A program made the position numbers and the translations under genes. This document shows positions 8,266 to 14,065 of a stretch of 35,762 nt of DNA, one piece after another (position 1 is the first letter of the stretch; each line of letters begins with the position of its first letter). Source of the stretch: a virus; the IMG/VR virus record IMGVR_UViG_3300024518_002327, positions 1-35,762 of that record. One strand, given 5' to 3'. The notes beneath the pieces were generated by a model. The model searched no databases, was not told the DNA's origin, and saw only the letters and a program-made list of their open reading frames with translations.

Positions 8266-8548
8266 CTTTCCTCCCTTTATTAAGTCGAGCACAATACTCG
8301 CGGATAAGCCTTTGGGTATCCCTTCCCCCGTTTCCAGATTCGATATACCTCCTCTCGCGCTCCTTACCATGCTCGTTTTCCCAAGCTTCATCACGAGCCT
8401 TTTGGATTTGCATCTGCTCAATCTCAAGTTTGTTGATTCGCTCCTTAACCTCTTGTCCCAGATGATTCCAAGTGGGATCTTCCTTTTGAAACCTCTTGAT
8501 CATCTCTATATGTTCCTTGTCCGACATTGGCTTCGTATGCCTTGGCAT
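8249..8548 (-). CDS. Charged, probably coiled-coil hypothetical protein, 99 residues
   Basis: The frame is open from 8605, but I place the start at the ATG at 8548 (MPRHTKPMSDKEH) because its ATG overlaps the TAA of a 29-residue membrane peptide (TAATG), a typical coupled start. The product is highly charged and helical, with QEVKERINKLEIEQMQIQKA likely to form a coiled coil. No domain is recognised. It is followed by, and overlaps, a membrane peptide gene. Confidence 0.6.
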   Translation of the reverse strand: MPRHTKPMSDKEHIEMIKRFQKEDPTWNHLGQEVKERINKLEIEQMQIQKARDEAWENEHGKERERRYIESGNGGRDTQRLIREYCARLNKGRKDDGTT

Positions 8549-8637
8549 TATAATCCAAGACCTATAAAGAGAGCATACAACAGGCATAACGCTGTTATTA
8601 AACATATACCTAGCGCTAAGTATTTCTGATTATCCAT
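8548..8637 (-). CDS. 29-residue membrane peptide
   Basis: ATG at 8637 and TAA at 8548-8550 encode MDNQKYLALG followed by one hydrophobic span to the end (...LFIGLGL). AAGGT lies about 8 nt upstream as a ribosome binding site, and the TAA overlaps the next gene's ATG. The coupled arrangement and the clean single transmembrane helix support a real small gene, but it is very short and could be chance or act mainly as a leader peptide. No function can be assigned. Confidence 0.5.
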   Translation of the reverse strand: MDNQKYLALGICLITALCLLYALFIGLGL

Positions 8638-8818
8638 TGGTTTACCTTAATATGAATAGTTTACCCAAGACATGGAGAGATAGCAACGCTATCATCAGAT
8701 GTCAGCCAATGATACTTGCGTGGGGGACTCCACTAGACCGATCTTTAACAGTACGTCACACCCCAACGTTGCTGTAACTCCCCATGAGGGAATCTACTGT
8801 TGCCAGTAGACCCCTTAC
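8638..8818 (-). ncRNA. Structured intergenic RNA segment (about 180 nt), candidate leader or ncRNA
   Basis: No ORF of note is present. On the leftward strand, TCTACTG-GCAA-CAGTAGA (8793-8810) is a perfect 7-bp stem capped by a GNRA tetraloop. A 35-nt hairpin at 8669-8703 has outer GACAT/ATGTC and inner GATAGC/GCTATC stems separated by a symmetric 5x5 internal loop. Hand count of 8701-8760 gives 30 of 60 G+C, far above the A/T-rich neighbouring genes. The features favour a folded RNA made from the minus strand between the 185-residue gene and the membrane peptides. Confidence 0.4.
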
Positions 8819-9376
8819 TTATGCTGCTTCGCGCAATTCCTCATGCGCCATAGGGTTAATGTTAGGATCAGATATATCAAATCCCTCATTTTTGATAGCC
8901 TTGATAAGCAAATCAACTGCTTGCTGTTGGGCATCATCCAAAGGATTGAAAGCATCCTTCTCACCCCTATTTCCTATGGTCTTAGTGTGACGTGCAAAGA
9001 AGGCAACTACATCAAAGGGCTTTTCTTCTTTAGCAGACTTAAGTAGAAACCAAGCATTTGTAGCTTGCTGACCCTGAATGGGATCAGGCTTCATAGCATG
9101 ATTCTTCTTAAACTGCCCCTTCTTGCTTCCCTTCTCACTCTCGAACAAACATCCCCCATAAAGCTCTATCCATAGTTTCAGCTTGTTACGCTGAACACCA
9201 TCAGGAATTGCATCATAGAGTAACGTGAAGAATGTGAAGTCACTGGTAGCGCGAGCATGATTACAAGCCTCATTAGCTAAGTTCTGAACGTGTTGTTGCA
9301 AATACTTAGTAATGTTACTCGTCAGCTCTTTACAGCTTCGCTTAAACTCGTCAAGCGTCATGGCTTTATCTTCCAT
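8819..9376 (-). CDS. Hypothetical early protein, 185 residues
   Basis: The family is not recognised. The protein is soluble and largely helical. An acidic/aromatic stretch (SDFTFFTLLYDAIPDG, about 45-60) is followed by a basic middle (ESEKGSKKGQFKKNH) and an Ala-rich helical end. The ATG at 9376 has GGGAG about 9 nt upstream; a second Met at residue 6 is a less likely start. Codon and base use look more G+C-rich than the late genes. The gene is flanked on both sides by gene-free, hairpin-rich segments, which is unusual in this otherwise gap-free genome and suggests the three elements belong together. Confidence 0.75.
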   Translation of the reverse strand: MEDKAMTLDEFKRSCKELTSNITKYLQQHVQNLANEACNHARATSDFTFFTLLYDAIPDGVQRNKLKLWIELYGGCLFESEKGSKKGQFKKNHAMKPDPIQGQQATNAWFLLKSAKEEKPFDVVAFFARHTKTIGNRGEKDAFNPLDDAQQQAVDLLIKAIKNEGFDISDPNINPMAHEELREAA

Positions 9377-9866
9377 GTTTCAGCTCCCATAGTAAGGAAT
9401 CTGGCTGAATTGCCAAACTCCCTCATGGAGAGTTTTTAGGGAGTGATGGTTCATCCGTTTCCAGAGATGTCAGACCTACCCATTACTGCTGATTCCACGT
9501 AACCCTCACAGTAAGACGCTACTCTCCTGCTTTGGTACCAGATGCGCCTCCCCATCACTAGGGAATGGACTAGCCATTTTCGACACAGAGCCTTACCCGT
9601 CATCGTTTCTCGACCTTCAGATTCGCCGTAACATCATCTACCAGTTTCCCTTAAGACCTAGCCAATCCTCCAACCAAACACCGAGCAAGGATCAGTACAG
9701 GTACCCGCTAGGGTACCCCAGTAGACAGTTCCCTACGATGGCTATCCTTTCATAGCTGAGCACTGTCAAGCATCCATCGCAAACTAAGCATCCTATACAC
9801 CGACTAGCTTTAGCCTAGCTTGAGATAGCAGTCTCTATTCAAGACTGCTAGTTCAAACCATCGTGA
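9377..9866 (-). ncRNA. Candidate large structured noncoding RNA, about 490 nt
   Basis: No credible ORF is present on either strand. By hand count 9421-9480 is 29/60 and 9541-9600 is 33/60 G+C, against about 30% in typical late-gene segments. Perfect inverted repeats are dense: 9417-9423/9438-9444 (7 bp), 9483-9488/9509-9514 (6 bp), 9564-9568/9574-9578 (5 bp, 5-nt loop), 9700-9706/9711-9717 (7 bp, 4-nt loop), 9826-9834/9842-9850 (9 bp, 7-nt loop). Two interleaved 6-bp pairings, 9724-9729/9762-9767 and 9736-9741/9774-9779, could form a pseudoknot around a 5-bp hairpin. The segment lies in the leftward operon downstream of its promoter. It might belong to the large ornate phage RNAs (GOLLD or ROOL class) or be new; I could not match it to any consensus. 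Confidence 0.45.
9700..9717. other. Perfect GGTACCC-GCTA-GGGTACC hairpin
   Basis: A 7-bp perfect stem with a 4-nt loop lies inside the gene-free 490-nt segment. It closely resembles the imperfect hairpin at 2722-2742. No T-run follows on either strand, so it is not a simple terminator. Confidence 0.45.
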
Positions 9867-10124
9867 CTAGATACTACCTCGGCTTAGTCGCGTGTCGAAG
9901 CGTCTGACCACGTATCGAGTCTTAAACTTGATCTCTGGATGTGCTCGCATGAAATCATCTTCATACTTGCCAGCGTTCCAGTAAACCCCGTCAAACCCTG
10001 CCTTCTTGCATGGGCGTACCCGTATGGTATGCTTCTGCTTTCTAGCACGACCGTGGTAGTCACTATCGAGGTTGCGAACCTTGCCTCCTCTAGCCACGAA
10101 ATCGTCATATGATTCCGAGGACAT
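9867..10124 (-). CDS. Basic hypothetical protein, 85 residues; first gene of leftward operon
   Basis: The frame is open from 10184, but the leftward promoter's -10 box covers 10185-10190, so transcription should start near 10178, downstream of that codon. ATG 10124 has a clear CAGGAG ribosome binding site about 6 nt upstream, so it is the start. The product begins MSSESYDDFVARGGKV, a motif common at the start of short phage proteins, and is rich in Arg and Lys (RARKQKHTIRVRPCKKAG). No domain is recognised. As the first gene of the early transcript it may act on host functions soon after infection, but that is inferred. Confidence 0.7.
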   Translation of the reverse strand: MSSESYDDFVARGGKVRNLDSDYHGRARKQKHTIRVRPCKKAGFDGVYWNAGKYEDDFMRAHPEIKFKTRYVVRRFDTRLSRGSI

Positions 10125-10184
10125 AGTGTCTCCTGTGTGAGCACATTGCGACACCTCTATTGATGTCTTAATCTCACTGAACAT

Positions 10185-10213
10185 ACTTTAGCAAAACCGC
10201 TTTATCCTGTCAA
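10185..10213 (-). promoter_or_regulatory. Sigma70-type leftward promoter
   Basis: On the minus strand TTGACA (10213-10208), a 17-bp spacer and TAAAGT (10190-10185) form a near-consensus promoter. The start site would be near 10178. This places the whole early block to the left under one host-type promoter and decides the start of the first gene (ATG 10124). Confidence 0.75.
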
Positions 10214-10387
10214 ATCCTACCTTTTTGCAGGGGGTCCCTTTGTGGTGGTGGAAACAAACGAGGTTTGTATGGAACGATCCGCCCCCCCGTACCAACGATT
10301 AAAACCCCTGTAAGCACACATAGCCTGGTCGTTATTGACCGTTTTAGTCACTATTAGAAAACTCGTGGCAGCTGTAGGGGGGTAATA

Positions 10388-10396
10388 TGCTATAAT
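10388..10396 (+). promoter_or_regulatory. Extended -10 rightward promoter
   Basis: TGCTATAAT is a perfect extended -10 element (TGnTATAAT). No good -35 lies 17 bp upstream, as is usual for extended -10 promoters. The predicted start near 10403 falls at a 6-bp inverted repeat (10402-10418) that could act as an operator or a 5' hairpin. Confidence 0.6.
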
Positions 10397-10441
10397 AGAG
10401 TTGTATAGTTTTTATACACCCAAGGGGTTAAAAAGGGAATT

Positions 10442-10470
10442 TTGGTCGGGTGGGATTAGCCCCATATAAT
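10442..10470 (+). promoter_or_regulatory. Second rightward promoter candidate
   Basis: TTGGTC at 10442-10447 and TATAAT at 10465-10470 are spaced by exactly 17 bp. Transcription would begin near 10477, leaving a leader of about 14 nt before the TTG start at 10491. The -35 match is partial, so this may be an alternative or weaker promoter for the late block. Confidence 0.4.
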
Positions 10471-10490
10471 AAGAATTTTGGGAATAAATT

Positions 10491-10694
10491 TTGGAAAAAA
10501 ATACTTGGTCTAAAGAATTACGAGGTCCTGATGTAAGACCTTACTATAAAAGACGTATAATTATATGTATGAGATGTAATAAGTATAATAAATATGTAAG
10601 GACTTGTAAAGAATGTGGCTGTTTTATGCCAGCTAAAACTAAATTAAAGGGCTCCTTTTGCCCTATAGGTAAATGGGGGAAGGAAGATGTCTAG
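10491..10694 (+). CDS. DUF6171-like Cys-rich small protein, 67 residues
   Basis: The product starts at a TTG, with GGGA about 9 nt upstream. The core has the order C-x2-C-x8-C-x2-C-x-C-F-M...K..LKG...CPIGKW within residues 27-62 (CMRCNKYNKY, CKECGCFM, CPIGKW). This pattern matches the short DUF6171-type phage zinc-ribbon-like proteins. The role in phages is unknown. A paralogue is encoded at 24853-24987 between two adhesin genes. It is the first gene of the late operon, and its end overlaps the next gene's start. Confidence 0.7.
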   Translation: MEKNTWSKELRGPDVRPYYKRRIIICMRCNKYNKYVRTCKECGCFMPAKTKLKGSFCPIGKWGKEDV

Positions 10695-10920
10695 AAAAGG
10701 TAACCCGCATAGCGATGCTAGTAATACTCCTGGGGAGCGTCAGAGTCCTAGGGGAGGGAGTTCTGGTATATCTAAAAGAAGGAAAGCTATGTCTAATAAA
10801 CAGCAGCTAGAATTTTTGAAGAAATTTGGTATAAAAGCTGGAAATATGCTTTCTTTTGGTGCTCCGTTTGGAAAGGAGCCTAGCAAAAGATGGGACAGTT
10901 GGGACGGGAGAAAGAAATGA
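10687..10920 (+). CDS. Small basic protein, first of a tandem paralogue pair, 77 residues
   Basis: The N-terminus MSRKGNPHSDASNTPGERQ is nearly repeated by the next gene (MKRKGNPHKDNPSNTPGEQQ), so the two arose by duplication. The rest is basic with KRRKAMSNKQQLEFLKKFG. No family is recognised. GGGGGAAGGA precedes the ATG, which overlaps the previous stop. It may bind nucleic acid, inferred only from charge. Confidence 0.65.
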   Translation: MSRKGNPHSDASNTPGERQSPRGGSSGISKRRKAMSNKQQLEFLKKFGIKAGNMLSFGAPFGKEPSKRWDSWDGRKK

Positions 10921-11087
10921 AAAGAAAAGGTAATCCTCACAAGGATAATCCAAGCAATACACCTGGTGAACAACAGGATCCTAGAGGTTCTGAGGTTGCA
11001 GCTCGTGGCGCTTTCTATCAGAGACAGAGGAAACTGCGTCCACTTAGGAGAGCACAAATGTTGCTTAGGAAAAAACTTCTATCTTAA
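10917..11087 (+). CDS. Small basic protein, second of the tandem pair, 56 residues
   Basis: I start at the ATG at 10917, which overlaps the upstream TGA (ATGA) and has GGGAGA upstream, rather than the longer frame from 10890. Residues 1-24 align with the preceding protein (RKGNPH-D--SNTPGE-Q-PRG). The C-terminus is very basic (RQRKLRPLRRAQMLLRKK). Function is unknown. Confidence 0.65.
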   Translation: MKRKGNPHKDNPSNTPGEQQDPRGSEVAARGAFYQRQRKLRPLRRAQMLLRKKLLS

Positions 11088-11123
11088 TGAAGATAATAAA
11101 TTAGTATAACAGGAGATTAACTA

Positions 11124-11480
11124 ATGGGTAAAAAGGAAGACAAGATTACTGTAAGTATGGCTGGAAAGAATAAGCAAGTTACAGCTAATCAAAAGCGTAT
11201 GGCTGCCAATGCTTGGAGAGATGCCAAGGATGCCTCATCAAGGGCTAGATTAAAAGAAAGGTATAAGAAGCAGGGATATAGTGCAGCCGATATAAAAGCC
11301 ATCATAGCTGCTGCTGCTTCAGGGCCAAGAGCTCCTGTTAAAGGAATGAAGAAAGATCCCCAAGGACTGAAAAGAACGTTTAGAACAAAGTCTCCTTACT
11401 CAGGAAAAACAAGCTCAATACCAAATCCAAGAAAAAAAGGTCCCTTATCTAGTATTAAAAAGCAAAAAGGAAGAGGGTGA
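11124..11480 (+). CDS. Basic hypothetical protein, 118 residues
   Basis: A Lys/Arg-rich protein with AGGAG upstream of the ATG at 11124. The N-terminal half is helical (NQKRMAANAWRDAKDASSRARLKERYKKQGYSA in outline). The C-terminal half is low complexity with Pro, Gly and Lys. No family is recognised. Like its neighbours it could bind DNA or be a minor virion protein, but nothing decides this. Confidence 0.7.
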   Translation: MGKKEDKITVSMAGKNKQVTANQKRMAANAWRDAKDASSRARLKERYKKQGYSAADIKAIIAAAASGPRAPVKGMKKDPQGLKRTFRTKSPYSGKTSSIPNPRKKGPLSSIKKQKGRG

Positions 11481-11548
11481 TTATCGAGGTTATTTGTTGT
11501 ATTGGTTTGTTAATATGGACTTATCTAGTATTTAAGGGATCGTGGTGA
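11477..11548 (+). CDS. 23-residue membrane peptide with GTG start
   Basis: GTG 11477 overlaps the preceding TGA (GTGA). The frame encodes MIIEVICCIGLLIWTYLVF and then KGSW, a single hydrophobic helix, and ends with TGA at 11546-11548. AGGA lies about 6-9 nt upstream. Coupling and composition argue for a real tiny gene in a gap otherwise left empty, but its length makes it uncertain. Confidence 0.4.
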   Translation: MIIEVICCIGLLIWTYLVFKGSW

Positions 11549-11552
11549 TATT

Positions 11553-11864
11553 ATGACAAAGAGATTTACCCCAAAAATAGGGTCTACTCCTACTCCAAAG
11601 GATGTACCAGTTTTAACAGATAAAGTTTCTTCAAAGGGAAAATCTTATAAACGTGCAGGTCTTTCTACATTCCATAAGGCAGAGATGGCTGTAAGGGATG
11701 CTGAAAAAAGGGAGAAACAGGAGAATAAAGATAGTAATAAAAAAAGATCCTCCTCTGGTCATAGTAGATCTGGAAGGGGTGGTGGTTATGTGGATTTAGG
11801 TCCACAGTCAGGATGGAGAAAAGGTCGCCGTAAATACGGTATAAGGATAGAACCAAAGCTCTGA
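11553..11864 (+). CDS. Basic low-complexity protein, 103 residues
   Basis: Starts at ATG 11553. It is rich in Lys, Arg, Ser and Gly, with a charged helical centre (AVRDAEKREKQENKDSNKKR) and a Gly/Arg tail (GHSRSGRGGGYVDLG). No domain is recognised. It is one of a run of small basic proteins that open the late operon. Confidence 0.65.
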   Translation: MTKRFTPKIGSTPTPKDVPVLTDKVSSKGKSYKRAGLSTFHKAEMAVRDAEKREKQENKDSNKKRSSSGHSRSGRGGGYVDLGPQSGWRKGRRKYGIRIEPKL

Positions 11865-11865
11865 A

Positions 11866-11994
11866 ATGGCTAAAGACAAAAGTACGGCAAGACCACAAAA
11901 GATAATACCACATAATCCTTATAGAGAAGGACGCAACGGTAAGAATAAAAGATTACGCAAGATGATGCGTGATAAGAAAAGAGGAGGTATTTAA
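11866..11994 (+). CDS. Basic peptide, 42 residues
   Basis: ATG 11866 lies one base after the preceding TGA. The product starts MAKDKSTARPQKIIPHNPYR and ends in a KNKRLRKMMRDKKRGG tract. Its last codons carry the GAGGAGGT ribosome binding site of the next gene. Function unknown; likely nucleic-acid or membrane-lipid binding by charge. Confidence 0.55.
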   Translation: MAKDKSTARPQKIIPHNPYREGRNGKNKRLRKMMRDKKRGGI

Positions 11995-12054
11995 ATGCCA
12001 ACAGGACCAGGATCATACGGCAAGAAACGAGGCCGTCCGCCAAAGAAGAAATAG
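11995..12054 (+). CDS. 19-residue AT-hook-like peptide
   Basis: The ATG at 11995 directly follows the previous TAA and has a strong GAGGAGGT ribosome binding site 6 nt upstream. The peptide is MPTGPGSYGKKRGRPPKKK, whose KRGRPPKKK is the AT-hook core that binds the minor groove of AT-rich DNA. I recall near-identical tiny ORFs in many environmental phages, which supports it being genuine. It overlaps the GTG of the deformylase gene by one base. The role may be DNA condensation or regulation, inferred. Confidence 0.65.
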   Translation: MPTGPGSYGKKRGRPPKKK

Positions 12055-12557
12055 TGTATAGCACATCATTGCTAGAAGAGGAGCCAGGGTACGCGCAAAA
12101 AGAAACAATTGAATTGCTATGCTTCCCTGACCCTAAGCTTAGGAAGAAATCAAAAGATATTATTTTTGAAGAAGAGGATGAAGAGTATATAAGATCATTA
12201 GCTGAGGATATGGCTTTTGTCATGTCAGAGTTGGGTGGAATAGGACTAGCTGCTCCGCAGATAGACGTTCATAAAAAAATGATAGTTGTAGATACTCAGA
12301 AAGGAGAGAGTAATCTGAGTTGCTTTATTAACCCTAGAATTATAGATAGGGAAGGTAAAGTCACGACTAAAGAAAGGTGTTTATCAGTACCAGAGATGGA
12401 AATTTCTGTAACAAGATCTAAAAATATAAGACTACAATTCAAAGACATGCAAGGAAAGAGCCATGTTAAAGGATTTAAAGATTTAATGTCTATATGTATA
12501 CAGCATGAATTAGATCATTTGGATGGAAAAATAATTATTGACTATATAGCATCATGA
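12054..12557 (+). CDS. def: Peptide deformylase
   Basis: Removes the formyl group from the N-terminal Met of nascent proteins; a metal-dependent enzyme acting at the ribosome exit. The three family motifs are present: GIGLAAPQ at 62-69, ERCLSVP at 107-113 (metal ligand C109), and HELDH at 151-155 (ligands H151, H155). The second motif has Arg where most deformylases have Gly (EGCLS). At 167 residues the length is normal for a bacterial enzyme, unlike the very short versions known from some cyanophages. The start is GTG 12054, overlapping the previous stop, and residues 1-17 precede the usual start of the fold. Marine phages are known to carry deformylases, perhaps to sustain translation of host photosystem or phage proteins. 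Confidence 0.92.
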   Translation: MYSTSLLEEEPGYAQKETIELLCFPDPKLRKKSKDIIFEEEDEEYIRSLAEDMAFVMSELGGIGLAAPQIDVHKKMIVVDTQKGESNLSCFINPRIIDREGKVTTKERCLSVPEMEISVTRSKNIRLQFKDMQGKSHVKGFKDLMSICIQHELDHLDGKIIIDYIAS

Positions 12558-13009
12558 GCAAACCAAGAAAAAAAGACGGACTATATGTTCATAGTAGTGT
12601 ATGGACATCGCAGAATAAAAAAGAAGTTATAGAAATGTTTCAGAAAGGAGCCTCCATAGTAGAGGTGTGTAGATTTCTTGGTATTAATAAATCAACTTGG
12701 TATAGATGGTTAAAGGACCCAAGAAAGAAAGACTTTCAGGAACATGCTGAAAAAGGATTAGAGGCATCAGAAGCTCACTGGGTTAAGATGGGTAGAGAGA
12801 ATATAGAGAACAAAAGTTTTAATACAGCTCTATATTCATTTATGATGGTTAATAAATTCAACTATAGGTCTGCATATTCAAAACAGGAAAAAGATGTTAA
12901 AGAGGTAAAGGAACATAGGATTGAAGTTAAGAATTCTGTAGATGTTGATTCTATTTTGAATAAGATTACAGGTGAGATAAAATCTGATGTTGACAAGAAT
13001 CTTCACTAA
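12554..13009 (+). CDS. Helix-turn-helix protein, probable terminase small subunit
   Basis: A 151-residue protein with a helix-turn-helix at about 33-53 (ASIVEVCRFLGINKSTWYRWL). The segment following (EKGLEASEAHWVKMGRENIENKSFNTALYSFMMVNKFNYRS) is characteristic of phage small terminase subunits that recognise packaging sites and hand DNA to the large subunit. The tail is charged and coiled. ATG overlaps the deformylase TGA (ATGA). The large terminase gene is 6 kb downstream in the same operon, a wider separation than usual. A transcription regulator is the alternative reading. Confidence 0.75.
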   Translation: MSKPRKKDGLYVHSSVWTSQNKKEVIEMFQKGASIVEVCRFLGINKSTWYRWLKDPRKKDFQEHAEKGLEASEAHWVKMGRENIENKSFNTALYSFMMVNKFNYRSAYSKQEKDVKEVKEHRIEVKNSVDVDSILNKITGEIKSDVDKNLH

Positions 13010-13148
13010 TAAAAAAAAGAATGTAACTTCCGTTGTTAGACCTAATGATGATGAAGCATGGGATAGAGAATTTAAATTCTTAGAAAATAAACTTAAATGT
13101 GATAAGAATACTAAGAGATCAAAAGATGGCAAATACTTTTTTAGATAA
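12987..13148 (+). CDS. Hypothetical protein, 53 residues
   Basis: ATG 12987 overlaps the end of the small-terminase-like gene by 23 bases, and the frame ends at TAA 13146-13148, inside the start of the lysozyme gene. The product MLTRIFTNKKKNVTSVVRPN continues with an acidic/aromatic DDEAWDREFKFLENKLK segment and a basic end. The charge pattern looks protein-like and it fills an otherwise unassigned gap. No family is recognised. Confidence 0.5.
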   Translation: MLTRIFTNKKKNVTSVVRPNDDEAWDREFKFLENKLKCDKNTKRSKDGKYFFR

Positions 13149-13788
13149 ATTTAAAAAAAAGATTCTTGGTAGTCAGACTTATAAAGGACTTAATGAATCC
13201 TTATCTTATTTAATGAAGGACAGTATTAAAAATCCTTATACATCTGGTACATTAAAAAATGAAATGTTTGATGAGCTACTTGAAGATGAGGGATATAGGT
13301 TTGGTGGGTATAGTGATCCAGGCGAAGATGCAAACCTTACAACTGGCATAGGACACTTGGATATAGACCCAACTGCAGGTTTTTGGGTTAATCCAGATGA
13401 GGCAACAGATCTTTTTGTTAGAGATATAGATGAAAAATATAGCGATGCAATATCATGGTTAACTCCAGATGTATTTAATAACTTATCTTGGGACGCTAAA
13501 AAAGCTGTAATTAATATGAATTTTAGAGGTGATTTAAGAGGTTCTGATGAAACTTCAAAATTAATAAGACAGGGTAGAATGTCTGATGCTGCTAAAGAAT
13601 ATCTTGATCATGATGGGTACAGGGCTGCTCAATCTGGAGGCTTAAAAGGAATAGTCGATAGGATGGAAGAAAATGCTAGAAGATTAGGAACTAAGAGAAA
13701 TTTTGAATATTTAAAGAGGATGTCTATATCTAGTCCTGATGCTTCTAAAAAATCGCATGATTATTTAAAATATTGGAAACCGGAGTAA
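13126..13788 (+). CDS. T4-type lysozyme (glycoside hydrolase 24), endolysin
   Basis: Hydrolyses the MurNAc-GlcNAc bond of peptidoglycan to release progeny. Counted from ATG 13126, the T4-lysozyme catalytic triad is E55 (in EDEGYRF), D64 (in YSDPG) and T72 (in LTTGIGH), in the T4 order E11-D20-T26. The helical core with LSWDAKKAVINMNF at 120-133 matches the T4 L-x-x-x-A-x-x-N-x-F-N region. The domain covers about residues 45-165, with roughly 40 extra N-terminal and 55 C-terminal residues. No signal peptide is seen, so it needs a holin. An upstream GTG at 13099 would add 9 residues and is less likely. Membrane-protein genes follow. Confidence 0.88.
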   Translation: MANTFLDKFKKKILGSQTYKGLNESLSYLMKDSIKNPYTSGTLKNEMFDELLEDEGYRFGGYSDPGEDANLTTGIGHLDIDPTAGFWVNPDEATDLFVRDIDEKYSDAISWLTPDVFNNLSWDAKKAVINMNFRGDLRGSDETSKLIRQGRMSDAAKEYLDHDGYRAAQSGGLKGIVDRMEENARRLGTKRNFEYLKRMSISSPDASKKSHDYLKYWKPE

Positions 13789-13792
13789 CATA

Positions 13793-13942
13793 ATGGTAGA
13801 TAAACAATTTAAACAAATTCCTTCCACAAGCGGAGAAGGTATGGTTACACAGCAGCAGAAGACAAAGAATCCTGCACCAAAAGAAATAGAAAGTGGAAGA
13901 GTTGTTAATACCGAACCAGGACCACCAAGGTCGGGAGTTTAA
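13793..13942 (+). CDS. Hypothetical protein, 49 residues
   Basis: ATG 13793 with GGAG about 9 nt upstream, five bases after the lysozyme stop. The product begins MVDKQFKQIPSTSGEGMVTQ and is polar, Pro- and Lys-containing and probably unstructured (NPAPKEIESGRVVNTEPGPP). No family is recognised. Confidence 0.55.
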   Translation: MVDKQFKQIPSTSGEGMVTQQQKTKNPAPKEIESGRVVNTEPGPPRSGV

Positions 13943-13947
13943 TAAAA

Positions 13948-14061
13948 ATGGCTGCATTTAAATATTCTCCCATGAAACCTAAGAGCGCATCAAAAGTAAT
14001 GCCTAGAAAAAAACAATTGGCAAGGGCTAGAACGATAAAGAAGGCTAGTAAATTAAAATAA
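13948..14061 (+). CDS. Very basic peptide, 37 residues
   Basis: ATG 13948 to TAA 14061. The peptide starts MAAFKYSPMKPKSASKVMPR and continues with KKQLARARTIKKASKLK; about a third is Lys or Arg. It resembles the other basic peptides at the start of this operon in composition, not in alignment. Function unknown. Confidence 0.5.
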   Translation: MAAFKYSPMKPKSASKVMPRKKQLARARTIKKASKLK

Positions 14062-14065
14062 TATA

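Larger units (their letters stand above)
10125..10490. promoter_or_regulatory. Divergent control region between leftward and rightward blocks
   Basis: This is a gene-free region of about 366 bases where transcription direction switches. It holds the leftward promoter at 10185-10213, rightward promoter candidates at 10388-10396 and 10442-10470, and several short inverted repeats: ACAAAC-GAG-GTTTGT (10254-10268), GGTC-gttatt-GACC (10327-10340) and TGTATA-GTTTT-TATACA (10402-10418). Runs of G and C occur around 10230-10290. The inverted repeats could be operators for a regulator. Confidence 0.6.

Noticed and set aside
8140-8427. Long form (95 residues) of the small membrane protein gene
   Set aside because: A strong AGGGAGGA site before the ATGs at 8265/8262 and the overlap with a better gene in another frame favour the short form.
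9417-9444. 7-bp inverted repeat with a T-run nearby, as an intrinsic terminator
   Set aside because: The T-run is in the loop, not after the stem, so it does not fit a terminator on either strand.
9826-9850. A 9-bp stem with a 7-nt loop that looks like a tRNA anticodon arm
   Set aside because: The loop CTATTCA has C where position 37 should be a purine, and no D arm, T arm or acceptor stem can be built around it on either strand.
9884-10144. Alternative minus-strand frame of 86 residues overlapping the 85-residue gene
   Set aside because: The other frame has the CAGGAG site and a phage-like start; this frame has neither.
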